A program made the translations under genes and the position numbers. A DNA stretch of 64,000 nucleotides from an uncultured Carboxylicivirga sp. Its GTDB lineage: Bacteria; Bacteroidota; Bacteroidia; Bacteroidales; Marinilabiliaceae. The notes beneath the pieces are model-generated. The model was given only the letters and a program-made list of their open reading frames with translations, did not search any database and had not been told where the DNA came from. The stretch is taken from contig CANLLN010000016.1 of assembly GCA_947491945.1 (NCBI GenBank), positions 1-64,000 on the forward strand, read 5' to 3'. Below, piece by piece: positions 8,127 through 17,296 of this stretch; the first letter of the stretch is position 1, and each line of letters starts with the position of its first letter.

Positions 8127-8585
8127 CTAAAGCACCTCCAAATGCTCTTCATTGGTTATCTTTTCGCAATACTGACACTTCAAAGCTAAAGGAGATTTTT
8201 CTACCAACGAGAATTTGGTAAGCATGGTCTCGTTATTCGTTATGCACTTGGGATTGAAACACTTGACAATACCCACAATCTGTTCAGGCAAGGTAACCAC
8301 CTTCTTATCCACCACCTGATAATCCTCAATAATATTTAGCTTGGCCGATGGTGCCACCAAGGCAATTTTATTAATATCTTCATCGGCAAAATATTTTTTA
8401 GCCACTTTTATAATGGCCTTATGCCCTTGCTGCTTACTTTTCAGGTTAGTACCAAAGGTAATCTGATCTGTTATTTTATCGAGTCCTAAAATAGAAATCA
8501 CCTTGAATAAGTGCGTGGCGGGTATATGATCAATAACAGTACCATTCTTAATGGCTCTTACGCTTAATTCTTTCTTTGTCATCAT
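8127..8585 (-). CDS. pyrI: Aspartate carbamoyltransferase regulatory subunit
   Basis: A 152-residue PyrI, the normal length. The N-terminal allosteric domain (about 1-95) contains NGTVIDHIPA, the nucleotide effector region. The C-terminal zinc domain shows the four-cysteine pattern KCFNPKC ... KCQYCEK that holds the contact to the catalytic chain. It binds CTP/ATP and tunes PyrB in the cytoplasm. It lies 17 bases downstream of pyrB and is almost certainly translated from the same message. Start: ATG at 8585, possibly the next ATG one codon later. Confidence 0.96.
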   Translation of the reverse strand: MMTKKELSVRAIKNGTVIDHIPATHLFKVISILGLDKITDQITFGTNLKSKQQGHKAIIKVAKKYFADEDINKIALVAPSAKLNIIEDYQVVDKKVVTLPEQIVGIVKCFNPKCITNNETMLTKFSLVEKSPLALKCQYCEKITNEEHLEVL

Positions 8586-8602
8586 TCAATCTTTTAAGGG
8601 TA

Positions 8603-9511
8603 TTACTTCAATCCTAAAATTGCAGCCATAATGGCCATACGGGCATAAACACCATTCTCTGCCTGCTCAAAATAATAAGCTTTGGGGTTGGCATCCACAT
8701 CAGTATGTATCTCATTAACACGGGGTAACGGGTGTAAGATACGCAGACTATCCTTAGTGTTATCCAACATTGAATTACGCAGCACATACACATTTTTAAC
8801 CTTTTCATATTCGATAGGATCAGAGAAACGCTCGCGCTGAACGCGCGTCATATACAAAATATCAGCTGCCTCAATAATATCTGTAAACTGATAATGTTCG
8901 TAATATTTTATTCCCTTCGACTCGAGAAAAAGCTTATATTCATCCGGCATTTTTAATGCATCGGGCGAAATAAAGTTAAAGGTTGGGTTAAATTGCGACA
9001 TGGCCATTAAAAGTGAATGCACGGTACGTCCATACTTAAGATCACCCACAAGGAAGATATTCAGGTTTTCCAGCGTCCCCTGTGTCTTATATATTGAGTA
9101 CAAATCCAAAAGAGTTTGTGTGGGATGCTGATTAGCACCATCGCCTGCATTAATCACCGGCACATCAGACACCTCAGAAGCATAACGGGCTGACCCTTCC
9201 AAGGGATGACGCATCACAATCAAATCGCTGTAGTTACTCACCATCTTAATGGTATCATTTAGGGACTCTCCTTTAGTGGTCGATGATGATGACGAGTCGC
9301 TAAACCCAATAATGCTACCTCCTAGACGTTGTATCGCAGTTTCAAAGCTCAAACGCGTGCGTGTTGAGGGCTCAAAAAACAAGCTCGATACTACTTTACC
9401 GTCCAACAGCTTCTGATTGGGATTGGCTTCAAAATCGGCTGCTAAGGATACTATTCGCAGAATTTCCTCCTTGGTGAAATCCGTGATAGAAACTAAACTT
9501 TTATTCTTCAT
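8603..9511 (-). CDS. pyrB: Aspartate carbamoyltransferase catalytic subunit
   Basis: A 302-residue catalytic chain. It carries the carbamoyl-phosphate loop [15 protein letters not shown] (about 46-60), the [10 protein letters not shown] segment and the HPLPRVNEI motif near the C-terminus, all hallmarks of ATCase. It condenses carbamoyl phosphate with aspartate to N-carbamoylaspartate, the committed step of pyrimidine synthesis. The pair with pyrI points to the class B (dodecameric) enzyme. Upstream on the minus strand are a strong intrinsic hairpin (9613-9644) and a folded element (9686-9755), so transcription may be attenuated. Confidence 0.97.
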   Translation of the reverse strand: MKNKSLVSITDFTKEEILRIVSLAADFEANPNQKLLDGKVVSSLFFEPSTRTRLSFETAIQRLGGSIIGFSDSSSSSTTKGESLNDTIKMVSNYSDLIVMRHPLEGSARYASEVSDVPVINAGDGANQHPTQTLLDLYSIYKTQGTLENLNIFLVGDLKYGRTVHSLLMAMSQFNPTFNFISPDALKMPDEYKLFLESKGIKYYEHYQFTDIIEAADILYMTRVQRERFSDPIEYEKVKNVYVLRNSMLDNTKDSLRILHPLPRVNEIHTDVDANPKAYYFEQAENGVYARMAIMAAILGLK

Positions 9512-9612
9512 GTGCTTAACATTTTACAGCGGGATGATCCCCACATTATTTGGTTCGGACAATAATTCTCAATAGCAGACATGCGAGTGCATGCCTTAAG
9601 AAAAAACATAAA

Positions 9613-9644
9613 AAAAAGACCTGAAATAGAAATCAGGTCTTTTT
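9613..9644 (-). terminator. Intrinsic terminator or attenuator before pyrB
   Basis: AAAAAGACCTGA (9613-9624) and TCAGGTCTTTTT (9633-9644) form a perfect 12-bp stem with an 8-nt loop. Read on the minus strand it is followed by a further T-run. It stands about 100 bases before the pyrB start codon and about 250 bases after the msrA stop, so it may end the msrA message or attenuate pyrBI. Confidence 0.75.
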
Positions 9645-9685
9645 GAAAATATCGTAAATTAAATAATAGCGCTACATTGAAAAAA

Positions 9686-9755
9686 GGCGATGAAAATAAA
9701 AAGAAAGAAGGTGTCCAATCACCCCTATCCGGATGATTGTATGACTTTCGTCGCC
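9686..9755 (-). promoter_or_regulatory. Candidate structured RNA leader upstream of pyrB
   Basis: GGCGATGAAA (9686-9695) pairs with TTTCGTCGCC (9746-9755), with one wobble, closing a 70-nt domain. Inside, CAATCA and TGATTG form a second stem around a short loop. On the minus strand this domain precedes the strong hairpin at 9613-9644 and then pyrB, the order expected of a riboswitch or leader-controlled attenuator. I do not recognise the motif, and no promoter with a clear TAnnTTTG box was located. Confidence 0.35.
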
Positions 9756-9897
9756 TTAGATATGGCCCATTCAATAGTCTCATTCCGGAGTTCAAAGATA
9801 AGTATTTTAGTCAGAATCATACAAGCTTATGCTGTTAATTATTTTAACCCACCTCTCCCATTATATGCCTAAATCAACTGTTAAATAGCGGCTTAAT

Positions 9898-10491
9898 CTA
9901 CTTCTTCAATTTATCTTTAAAGCGCTTTTTAAACTTATCCATCTTAGGATTAATCACGACCCGGCAATAAGGCTGCTGTGGATTATTGGCAAAATAATCA
10001 TGGTGATAGTCCTCGGCAGGATAAAAAGTAACTGCCTCACTCACTTCCGTAACAATGGGATCCTTAAAAATGTGCTGTCGGCTTAATTCATCAATAATCT
10101 TATGGGTTTTGTCCCGTTGCGACTCATTATGATAAAATACCACTGAGCGATACTGTGTTCCCACATCGGCACCCTGCCGGTTTAGGGTGGTGGGGTCATG
10201 CGTGGCGAAAAAGATGTATAGCAGATCTTCAAAGGTAATCTCATCGGGCCGAAAAGTAATCTGTATCACTTCAGCATGCCCGGTTAACCCCGTACATACT
10301 TCCTTATAAGTGGGGTTCTCCACCTGTCCTCCACTATAACCGGGTTCCACCTTTTCTACCCCTCTCAGGGCATCAAAAAAGGCCTCAGTACACCAAAAAC
10401 AGCCTCCTCCAAAAGTGGCTTTGGCTTTCTCTTGTCCTGTCATACTAGAACTAATTATTAAAATTAAAAAGGTATAAGCAATTATCCTCAT
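9898..10491 (-). CDS. msrA: Peptide methionine sulfoxide reductase MsrA, exported form
   Basis: A 197-residue MsrA. The catalytic motif GGGCFWCTEAFF (Cys at about residue 32) is followed by GYSGGQVENPTYKEVCTG and GHAEVIQITF, the standard MsrA signature. It reduces methionine-S-sulfoxide using thioredoxin. The first 20 residues (MRIIAYTFLILIISSSMTGQ) form a signal peptide, so this copy probably acts outside the cytoplasm. It starts 42 bases after the ybaK stop and may share its message. Confidence 0.94.
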   Translation of the reverse strand: MRIIAYTFLILIISSSMTGQEKAKATFGGGCFWCTEAFFDALRGVEKVEPGYSGGQVENPTYKEVCTGLTGHAEVIQITFRPDEITFEDLLYIFFATHDPTTLNRQGADVGTQYRSVVFYHNESQRDKTHKIIDELSRQHIFKDPIVTEVSEAVTFYPAEDYHHDYFANNPQQPYCRVVINPKMDKFKKRFKDKLKK

Positions 10492-10533
10492 TATCCAATT
10501 TTTTCAAGAATAACAGGAGCTAAAGGGTATTGT

Positions 10534-11025
10534 TTATTCGCTTTTGTGTTTAATCAGGTCAGCCAGTCGAGCGTCTAACACCTGCATTAACTGATCAACA
10601 CCAAGCTCAACAATATGACCTTTTTTACCTCCACTCACAATAACCTTCCCTAGCCGCGATGCACTTGCGTCCAAAAAGGTAGGATACTGCTTTTTCATAC
10701 CCACAGGCGAACAGCCGCCTTTCACATAACCTGTATATTTCAGTAAATCCTTATGGGGCAACATGTCCATCTTTTTTTCGCCAGCTACCAGTGCCGCTTT
10801 TTTTAAATCTAATTCTTTTCTAATCGGAATAATAAACACATAGAGCTCATTATTAGCACTTTTTGCAACCAGCGTTTTGTGCACAAGATCCACATTTCGC
10901 TCATTCATTCGTGCCACCAAGGTACCATCCGTATTTTCATCGTCGGTAAAATAGTGAAAGGAAGCATATTCAACCTTATTTCGGTCGAGAATACGCATCG
11001 CATTGGTCTTTGATTGTTTTGCCAT
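10534..11025 (-). CDS. ybaK: Cys-tRNA(Pro)/Cys-tRNA(Cys) deacylase YbaK
   Basis: A YbaK/EbsC family protein of about 163 residues. The start at 11025 (MAKQSKTNAMRILD) fits the family; a longer frame adds eight residues with no homology. Motifs seen are the Lys in TLVAKS, GCSPVGMKKQYPT, and VSGGKKGHIVELG, the active-site and tRNA-binding segments of the family. It clears Cys wrongly attached to tRNA(Pro). It is divergent from rarA with about 70 bases between the starts. Confidence 0.92.
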   Translation of the reverse strand: MAKQSKTNAMRILDRNKVEYASFHYFTDDENTDGTLVARMNERNVDLVHKTLVAKSANNELYVFIIPIRKELDLKKAALVAGEKKMDMLPHKDLLKYTGYVKGGCSPVGMKKQYPTFLDASASRLGKVIVSGGKKGHIVELGVDQLMQVLDARLADLIKHKSE

Positions 11026-11066
11026 AATGTTAGTTCTTCGAAAACACAAATGTAAATTTCATTTTG

Positions 11067-11074
11067 TAGTTTTG
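11067..11074 (+). promoter_or_regulatory. -7 box of the rarA promoter
   Basis: TAGTTTTG fits TAnnTTTG exactly, 21 bases before the rarA start. No clear TTG is seen at the usual distance upstream, so only the -7 element is supported. Confidence 0.5.
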
Positions 11075-11095
11075 CTTACTCAAAAGAAAAAAGGC

Positions 11096-12376
11096 ATGAG
11101 CGGATACCCTCCATTGGCCGAACGCATGCGGCCAACAAACCTGGAACAGTACATTGGACAGCAGCACCTGGTGGGCAAGGGTGCAGTGCTTCGTAAAATG
11201 ATTGACCGCAAGGTAATCTCATCTATCATATTATGGGGCCCACCGGGCGTTGGCAAAACAACACTGGCAAAAATCATTGCCAAACAACTTGAGCGTCCGT
11301 TCTTTGTGCTATCAGCCATTAACTCGGGTGTTAAAGATGTGCGCGAAGCCATTGAGAAAGCCCGTAAAGCCCGTTTCTTCAGCTCCCCCTCTCCCATCCT
11401 TTTTATAGATGAGATACACCGCTTTAGCAAATCGCAACAGGACAGCCTACTGGGTGCCGTTGAAGAAGGTGTGGTGACACTCATTGGAGCCACCACCGAA
11501 AACCCTTCGTTTGAAGTAATATCTCCTTTACTGTCGCGTTGTCAGGTATATGTACTAAAGGCCCTGGAGAAGGAAGACCTGCTTGGTCTGGTGAGCAAAG
11601 TACTGACGGAAGATATTCTCCTTAAGAAAAAAAACATTACTATCGAAGAAGATACCGCTCTTCTTCGTTATTCGGGAGGCGATGCCCGCAAACTGCTTAA
11701 CATACTGGAGCTGGTAACCAATGCCGAAAACAACCAGGATAACCTCATCATCAATGATGAGCTGGTAACTACCCACCTGCAACAGAACCCGGCACAATAC
11801 GATAAAAATGGAGAGATGCACTACGATATCATCTCTGCCTTTATCAAATCCATTCGGGGTAGCGACCCCGATGCGGCTGTTTATTGGCTGGCACGAATGG
11901 TGGAAGGCGGTGAAGATCCTAAATTCATTGCCCGACGGCTTATCATATCTGCCTCTGAAGATGTTGGTCTGGCCAACCCCAATGCACTACTCCTGGCCAC
12001 TAACTGTTTCGAGGCCATTAAGATGGTGGGCTGGCCCGAAGCGCGTATCATTCTGTCACAGGTAACCATTTATCTGGCCACAAGCCCTAAAAGTAATTCG
12101 GCCTATCAGGCCATAAACAAGGCACAAGCGGTAGTGAAACAGAGTGGTAACCTACCTGTACCACTTCATCTGCGCAATGCCCCCACCAAACTGATGAAAG
12201 AACTTAACTACGGCAAAAAATATTTATATGCGCATGATTATCCCAACAACTTTGTACAACAAGATTATCTTCCAGACGACTTGAAGGGCACCCAATTATA
12301 CTGCGCTCAGAAAAATCCGCAAGAGGCAAAAACGGAAGAGCGCATGAAGTTTTTGTGGAAAGAACGATTTAAGTGA
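11096..12376 (+). CDS. rarA: Replication-associated recombination protein A (RarA/MgsA)
   Basis: A 426-residue AAA+ ATPase. The start at 11096 (MSGYPPLAERMRPTNL) matches the family; the frame is open further upstream but that part is not conserved. Walker A GPPGVGKTT, Walker B ILFIDEIHRF and sensor GATTENPSF are present, followed by the RarA C-terminal region (YDIISAFIKSIRGSDPDAAV ... HLRNAPTKLMKELNYGKKY). It acts at stalled replication forks with SSB and the clamp-loader family. Its own -7 box lies at 11067. kdsA follows after about 115 bases on the same strand. Confidence 0.96.
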   Translation: MSGYPPLAERMRPTNLEQYIGQQHLVGKGAVLRKMIDRKVISSIILWGPPGVGKTTLAKIIAKQLERPFFVLSAINSGVKDVREAIEKARKARFFSSPSPILFIDEIHRFSKSQQDSLLGAVEEGVVTLIGATTENPSFEVISPLLSRCQVYVLKALEKEDLLGLVSKVLTEDILLKKKNITIEEDTALLRYSGGDARKLLNILELVTNAENNQDNLIINDELVTTHLQQNPAQYDKNGEMHYDIISAFIKSIRGSDPDAAVYWLARMVEGGEDPKFIARRLIISASEDVGLANPNALLLATNCFEAIKMVGWPEARIILSQVTIYLATSPKSNSAYQAINKAQAVVKQSGNLPVPLHLRNAPTKLMKELNYGKKYLYAHDYPNNFVQQDYLPDDLKGTQLYCAQKNPQEAKTEERMKFLWKERFK

Positions 12377-12492
12377 GAAAAGCGATGGAAGATTCAAGAC
12401 TTAAGAAGTAAGTGTCGATATTGATTACTATTTTTGTGGCATTAATATAACTGCGGACTTCGGATCACCGGATTTCGGATTAAACGACAAAC

Positions 12493-13314
12493 ATGGATTT
12501 AAATAAGATACCTAAGATTAAACATACCAACAGTGGTAATTTCTTTCTACTGGCCGGCCCCTGCGCCATAGAAGGCGAGGAAATGGCCCTTCGTATTGCC
12601 GAACGTGTGGTGGAAATAACGGATAAACTAAGAATCCCGTATATCTTCAAAGGATCGTACCGCAAGGCCAATCGTTCGCGCATCGACTCTTTTAGTGGCA
12701 TTGGCGACGAAAAAGCCCTGAAAATACTACGCAAAGTAAGCGATACCTTTGACATACCCACGGTAACCGATATACACGCCGCCCACGAAGCAGCCATGGC
12801 AGCCGAGTATGTTGATGTATTACAAATACCTGCTTTTCTGTGCCGTCAGACTGATCTGTTGGTGGCGGCAGCGCAAACGGGTAAAGTGGTAAACATTAAA
12901 AAAGGACAGTTCCTCAGTCCTGAAGCCATGCAGTTTGCCGTTAAAAAAGTGCAGGATATGCAAAATAATCAGGTGATTTTAACCGACCGCGGCACCATGT
13001 TTGGCTATCAGGATATGATTGTTGACTACCGTGGAATACCGGCTATGCAGGAGTTTAATGTGCCTGTAGTGCTGGATATTACACACTCCCTGCAACAGCC
13101 TAATCAATCGAGTGGCGTAACCGGTGGCAAACCCCAACTCATTGAGACAGTGGCGCGTGCAGGAATTGCCACAGGCGTAGATGGCTTGTTTATCGAAACA
13201 CACTTTGATCCAACCAATGCTAAATCGGATGGCGCCAATATGTTGCATCTCGATTTGTTAGAAGGATTAATGACCCGCCTTGTAGAAATTAGAAAGGTAA
13301 TTAACAACTTCTAG
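12493..13314 (+). CDS. kdsA: 3-deoxy-8-phosphooctulonate synthase
   Basis: A 273-residue KDO-8-P synthase that joins phosphoenolpyruvate and arabinose 5-phosphate for lipid A-core synthesis. Motifs: LLAGPCAIEG near residue 24, FKGSYRKANRS, QIPAFLCRQTDLL, and FIETHFDPTNAKSDGANML near the end. The Cys in AGPC marks the metal-dependent class of KdsA; metal-independent enzymes have Asn there. A hairpin terminator follows at 13346-13387. Confidence 0.97.
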   Translation: MDLNKIPKIKHTNSGNFFLLAGPCAIEGEEMALRIAERVVEITDKLRIPYIFKGSYRKANRSRIDSFSGIGDEKALKILRKVSDTFDIPTVTDIHAAHEAAMAAEYVDVLQIPAFLCRQTDLLVAAAQTGKVVNIKKGQFLSPEAMQFAVKKVQDMQNNQVILTDRGTMFGYQDMIVDYRGIPAMQEFNVPVVLDITHSLQQPNQSSGVTGGKPQLIETVARAGIATGVDGLFIETHFDPTNAKSDGANMLHLDLLEGLMTRLVEIRKVINNF

Positions 13315-13345
13315 CACTTTAACCAATAAGACAAAAAGAATTAAG

Positions 13346-13387
13346 ACTGCCTCAAAAATGGATGAGCCCTTCATCTTTTGAGGCAGT
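13346..13387. terminator. Bidirectional terminator between kdsA and a histidine kinase gene
   Basis: ACTGCCTCAAAA (13346-13357) and TTTTGAGGCAGT (13376-13387) are exact complements. T-rich sequence follows on the plus strand. The right arm touches the stop codon of the minus-strand kinase gene. Confidence 0.8.
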
Positions 13388-13388
13388 T

Positions 13389-15233
13389 TCATTTTAACAG
13401 CGGCAAGGTAACCAAGAATTCAGCGCCCTGCTCATGTTCGCTGCGTACCTCAATGCGTCCTCCATTTTTTTCAACCATATCGCTTGACAGGTGCAAGCCC
13501 AGGCCCGTTCCTGTTTCAGACGATGTACCTTCGCTGCTGACATAACTGTGCAGGTCAAAGAGCATCTTGGCCTTCTCAGGGCGTATACCTATGCCAGTGT
13601 CTTTAACCGATAGCACTACTGCATCATCAAGTAACCGCACTGAGCATCTCACCTCGCCTCTAGGCCCGGTAAACTTAATGGCATTGTGTATTAAATTGCG
13701 AATCACAAATTTAATCATGTCAATATCGGCATAAGCCACCACATTACCATCAACTTCATTAATCAAACTTATGTGCTTATTACGAGCATGTATGCTGTAA
13801 CTCTCATAAGCATCATCAATCAGCTTCTTTAAGCGAAAATAATGCGGTGTTACAGTCATCTGTCCCAGTTGATTCATAGCCCACACAAGCAGGTCGTCGA
13901 GCAATTTATAAACACGCTCGCTACTAACAGAAATTTGTTCAATAAACTGCTTAATCTCAACACGACTGTAGCTCTCCAGATTATCCCTTAGCAAGCTTGA
14001 AAAGCCTAAAATACTATTAAATGGATTTTTTATATCGTGGGCAATAATAGAAAAGAGCTTATCCTTAGTGGTGTTCAATTCCTTTAGCTTGGCCTCACGT
14101 GCTTTGAGTTGCAGTTCACTCTGCTTTAAAGGAGTGAGGTCCATGCCCACCGATTGATACTCGAAGATATTACCTTTTGAATCAAGCAATGCACGGTCGA
14201 GCCAACGCATCCATTTCGTTTTTCCATTCTTCAATATTAGCTGCTGCTCCATTACACTAATAGGCTGCTCGGCCGTTAACGAACGAATGGTGTTAATGGC
14301 ACGGTCACGCTCCCCCTCGGGAAACCACTCAAAAATACAGGTACCAATCAGCTCCTCGCGCGATACTTCAAAGGTTTGACAATAGGCTTCATTGGCATAA
14401 ATAAGGATGCCTTTTTTATCAAAGCGGCTGATCAGTGCCGGGGCATCCTCAAGCAAGGAGAAATACCGCTGCTCGCTGGTTGCCAGCGATTTTATCATCT
14501 GACGGTAAGGCGTTACATCATAAAAAAACAGGCATATATTATTCTGACCAAAAGGGAAAGTTCGAAACTTAATATGCTTACCAATATCCTTAATCTGTGT
14601 TTCAAACGAAGAGGGATGCTTTAACACACGAAGAATGCGCTTCTCATGAAACTCAAACTCTGGAAACATATCGAGTACAGTAACCCCCACAAGGCCAAGG
14701 CGCCCCACCACACGACCAGCCGATGGATTAGCGCGCACCACACGGAAGTCGTGCACCTCTCCTCCATCCTGATAAATGGGTTGCACAATGGCAATGCCTA
14801 TGGGAGAGTTATCAAACAACTCATCCAAAAAGGCAATATCGCTTTCGTGCTGCTGCTCTAACTGACGCTGCAAGGTAATATCTTCTTTCACGGCGATGTA
14901 GCCTTCTACACCTTGCTGAGCATTTAGCACAGGACTGATCACGGCCTTTTCCCATATATAATTACCCTGCTTGCTAAGATTTTTAAACACACCGTGCCAG
15001 GTCTCCCCATTCTGTATGGTATTCCACAAATCCGTATAAAACTGGGCTGTATGGTATCCACTCTTTAAAAGATCAGGCTTTTTACCAAGCACCTCTCCAC
15101 GTGTGTATCCATATTTCTTCTCGAAGCTCTTGTTGACATAACGGATAACACCCCGTTCATCGGTTAGTATCACAATACTTTCAGTGTAGTCCAATGCCTG
15201 AATTAGTTCATCCTGTATTTCCATATCCCCCAT
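13389..15233 (-). CDS. PAS-domain sensor histidine kinase
   Basis: A 614-residue cytoplasmic hybrid-free kinase. Three PAS domains are visible: residues about 8-115 (with the PAC end GYIAVKEDIT), 130-245 (more divergent) and 255-375 (ending QSVGMDLTPLK). HisKA follows with IIAHDIKNPFN; the phospho-acceptor is His399. The HATPase domain has RNLIHNAIKF (N box), DTGIGI (G1) and GTGLGLHLS (G2). No membrane segment is evident, so the signal is probably cytoplasmic. The start could be the ATG at 15233 or the one three codons later, which is preceded by a run of G. No response regulator gene lies next to it. Confidence 0.93.
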   Translation of the reverse strand: MGDMEIQDELIQALDYTESIVILTDERGVIRYVNKSFEKKYGYTRGEVLGKKPDLLKSGYHTAQFYTDLWNTIQNGETWHGVFKNLSKQGNYIWEKAVISPVLNAQQGVEGYIAVKEDITLQRQLEQQHESDIAFLDELFDNSPIGIAIVQPIYQDGGEVHDFRVVRANPSAGRVVGRLGLVGVTVLDMFPEFEFHEKRILRVLKHPSSFETQIKDIGKHIKFRTFPFGQNNICLFFYDVTPYRQMIKSLATSEQRYFSLLEDAPALISRFDKKGILIYANEAYCQTFEVSREELIGTCIFEWFPEGERDRAINTIRSLTAEQPISVMEQQLILKNGKTKWMRWLDRALLDSKGNIFEYQSVGMDLTPLKQSELQLKAREAKLKELNTTKDKLFSIIAHDIKNPFNSILGFSSLLRDNLESYSRVEIKQFIEQISVSSERVYKLLDDLLVWAMNQLGQMTVTPHYFRLKKLIDDAYESYSIHARNKHISLINEVDGNVVAYADIDMIKFVIRNLIHNAIKFTGPRGEVRCSVRLLDDAVVLSVKDTGIGIRPEKAKMLFDLHSYVSSEGTSSETGTGLGLHLSSDMVEKNGGRIEVRSEHEQGAEFLVTLPLLK

Positions 15234-15377
15234 TTATGGCCACTTGCAAATAAGTAAAAAAGCCCGTGAAACGCAAACACAAAACTCAATATACTATTAA
15301 TTAACACCATGATAGGCAAGCTCTATTCTGCGATTGTGAATCCTGCCCAATCTCATTTTCTAAACCACAAGATTTTA

Positions 15378-15385
15378 TATATTTG
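15378..15385 (+). promoter_or_regulatory. -7 box of a C69 dipeptidase promoter
   Basis: TATATTTG fits TAnnTTTG, 36 bases before the start codon. The -33 region (ATTTTC) is only a weak match. Confidence 0.5.
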
Positions 15386-15421
15386 TGTCAGAACAAACAA
15401 TTTTACTTAATATTTTAGGAT

Positions 15422-17083
15422 ATGATGAAAAGAATTTTCGCATTATTAGGTGTGGCTGCGCTGCTGCTAAACCAAACACCTGCCAATGCCTGTACCAATG
15501 TGCTGGTAACCAAAGGAGCCTCCAGCGATGGCTCTACCCTAATTTCATACGCCGCCGATTCGCACAATCTTTATGGTGAGCTTTACTTTTGGCCGGCTGC
15601 CTCTTACGAAGCCGGCACCATGTTAAAAGTGCATGAGTGGGACACCGGTAAATACCTTGGGGAAATACCCCAGGCACGGGAAACATATACCGTAATCGGT
15701 AACATGAACGAGCACCAGTTAAGTATTGCCGAAACAACCTTTGGCGGCCGCTCTGAGTTGCACGACCCCAATGGCCTTATTGACTACGGTAGCCTTATCT
15801 ATATTGCCCTTCAGCGTGCCAAAACTGCCCGCGAAGCCATTCAGGTTATGACAGATTTGGTAGCCGAGCATGGTTACTACAGTTCCGGAGAGTCTTTCTC
15901 CATTGCCGATGCCAACGAAGTGTGGGTAATGGAAATGATTGGTAAAGGTGAAAATAATAAGGGAGCCGTTTGGGTGGCCGTGAAAATTCCGGATGGTTAC
16001 GTATCGGCACACGCTAACCAGGCCCGAATTACAACTTTTCCACTAAAAGATAAGGAGAACTGCCTGTACTCGGAAGATGTGATTTCTTTTGCCCGCGAAA
16101 AAGGCTATTTCGATGGTAAAAATAAAGACTTTAGCTTTGCAGATGCCTATGCCCCCCTTGACTTTGGTGCCGTGCGTTTCTGTGATGCGCGAGTATGGAG
16201 CGCATTCAATATTATGAATCCAAAAGATATGGGTAAGTACGAGCAATATGCTTTGGGCAACTCAACAGAGAGAATGCCACTATACATCAAGCCCGATCGC
16301 AAGATTTCGCAGCGCGATGTGATGAATATCATGCGCGACCACTATGAAGGTACAGCACTTGACATGACCAAAGATGCCGGTGCCGGCCCATACAGTAAGC
16401 CGTACCGCTTCCGTCCTTTGACCTGGGAAGTTGATGGCGAAAAATATTTCAACGAACGTGCCATTGCCACGCAGCAAACAGGCTTCTCCTTTGTGGCACA
16501 AATGCGCAGCTGGCTGCCCGCACACATCGGGGGTATCCTGTGGTTTGGTGTTGACGATGCTGCCTCATCGGTGTATATGCCCATGTACGCAGGTATGACA
16601 GAAGTACCACACTGCGTAGCTCAAGGCAATGGCGATATGATCACCTATTCCGAAAGCGCTGCCTTTTGGGTATTTACCACCGTTAGCAACCGTGCCTATG
16701 GCCGCTACAGCTATATGATTGAGGATATTAAAAAAGTACAGAAAGAGCTGGAAGACAACCTGGAAGCCTACACTAAGGTGATTGATGAATCGGCTAAAAC
16801 CCTATACGAGCAGAATCCTGCCCTGGCTCGTCAATTCTTAACCGACTTCTCAATGAATCAGGCCGAATTGGTGACGGAGCGCTGGCGCGAGCTGGGCAAC
16901 TTCCTGCTGGTAAAATACAACGATGGTAACCTGCACGAGGAAGAAGATGGCAGGTTCTTACTTAACGAGCATGGTATTTCAAAGCCTCCTAAGTTCCCGG
17001 GGTATTCGCAGGAATATTATCGTACCATTGTAAAAGATGCCGGTGATCATCTGAAAGTTAAAGAATTGCCGGCTGGTGAGTAG
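15422..17083 (+). CDS. C69-family dipeptidase, exported (copy 1)
   Basis: A 553-residue Ntn-hydrolase of peptidase family C69. A signal peptide (residues 1-23) ends at NA and the next residue is Cys24 of ACTNVLVTKGAS. That Cys is the expected N-terminal nucleophile once the leader is removed. Further family segments are LISYAADSHN, EHQLSIAETTFGGR and GESFSIADANEVWVMEM. These enzymes release dipeptides, and periplasmic location is likely. The start may be either of two adjacent ATGs. A homologous gene lies at 31255. A bidirectional terminator follows at 17218-17248. Confidence 0.93.
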   Translation: MMKRIFALLGVAALLLNQTPANACTNVLVTKGASSDGSTLISYAADSHNLYGELYFWPAASYEAGTMLKVHEWDTGKYLGEIPQARETYTVIGNMNEHQLSIAETTFGGRSELHDPNGLIDYGSLIYIALQRAKTAREAIQVMTDLVAEHGYYSSGESFSIADANEVWVMEMIGKGENNKGAVWVAVKIPDGYVSAHANQARITTFPLKDKENCLYSEDVISFAREKGYFDGKNKDFSFADAYAPLDFGAVRFCDARVWSAFNIMNPKDMGKYEQYALGNSTERMPLYIKPDRKISQRDVMNIMRDHYEGTALDMTKDAGAGPYSKPYRFRPLTWEVDGEKYFNERAIATQQTGFSFVAQMRSWLPAHIGGILWFGVDDAASSVYMPMYAGMTEVPHCVAQGNGDMITYSESAAFWVFTTVSNRAYGRYSYMIEDIKKVQKELEDNLEAYTKVIDESAKTLYEQNPALARQFLTDFSMNQAELVTERWRELGNFLLVKYNDGNLHEEEDGRFLLNEHGISKPPKFPGYSQEYYRTIVKDAGDHLKVKELPAGE

Positions 17084-17217
17084 TGAGATTGATTTAGAGG
17101 GTTTTTAGATCAACAATGTTGCGGCATATTTCAATGCTCATATAAGCAGATAACTATGAATAAGTTTTGAAAGTTCCATAACACCTATTGAAAACTCTAC
17201 TAATCATTGATTAGATA

Positions 17218-17248
17218 AAAAAAACCTCGCGCTGTGCGAGGTTTTTTT
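17218..17248. terminator. Bidirectional intrinsic terminator
   Basis: CCTCGC and GCGAGG form a stem around a 5-nt loop, flanked by A7 on the left and T7 on the right. It separates the plus-strand dipeptidase gene from the convergent fhs gene. Confidence 0.88.
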
Positions 17249-17296
17249 ATGATCGAAGCCTACAGCTTCATTTATTTTTAAAAGTATTTGAGCTAA

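Noticed and set aside
9508-9795. Minus-strand open frame overlapping the pyrB leader
   Set aside because: It covers the terminator hairpin and the structured leader; its composition (runs of Phe, Leu, Ser) looks non-coding.
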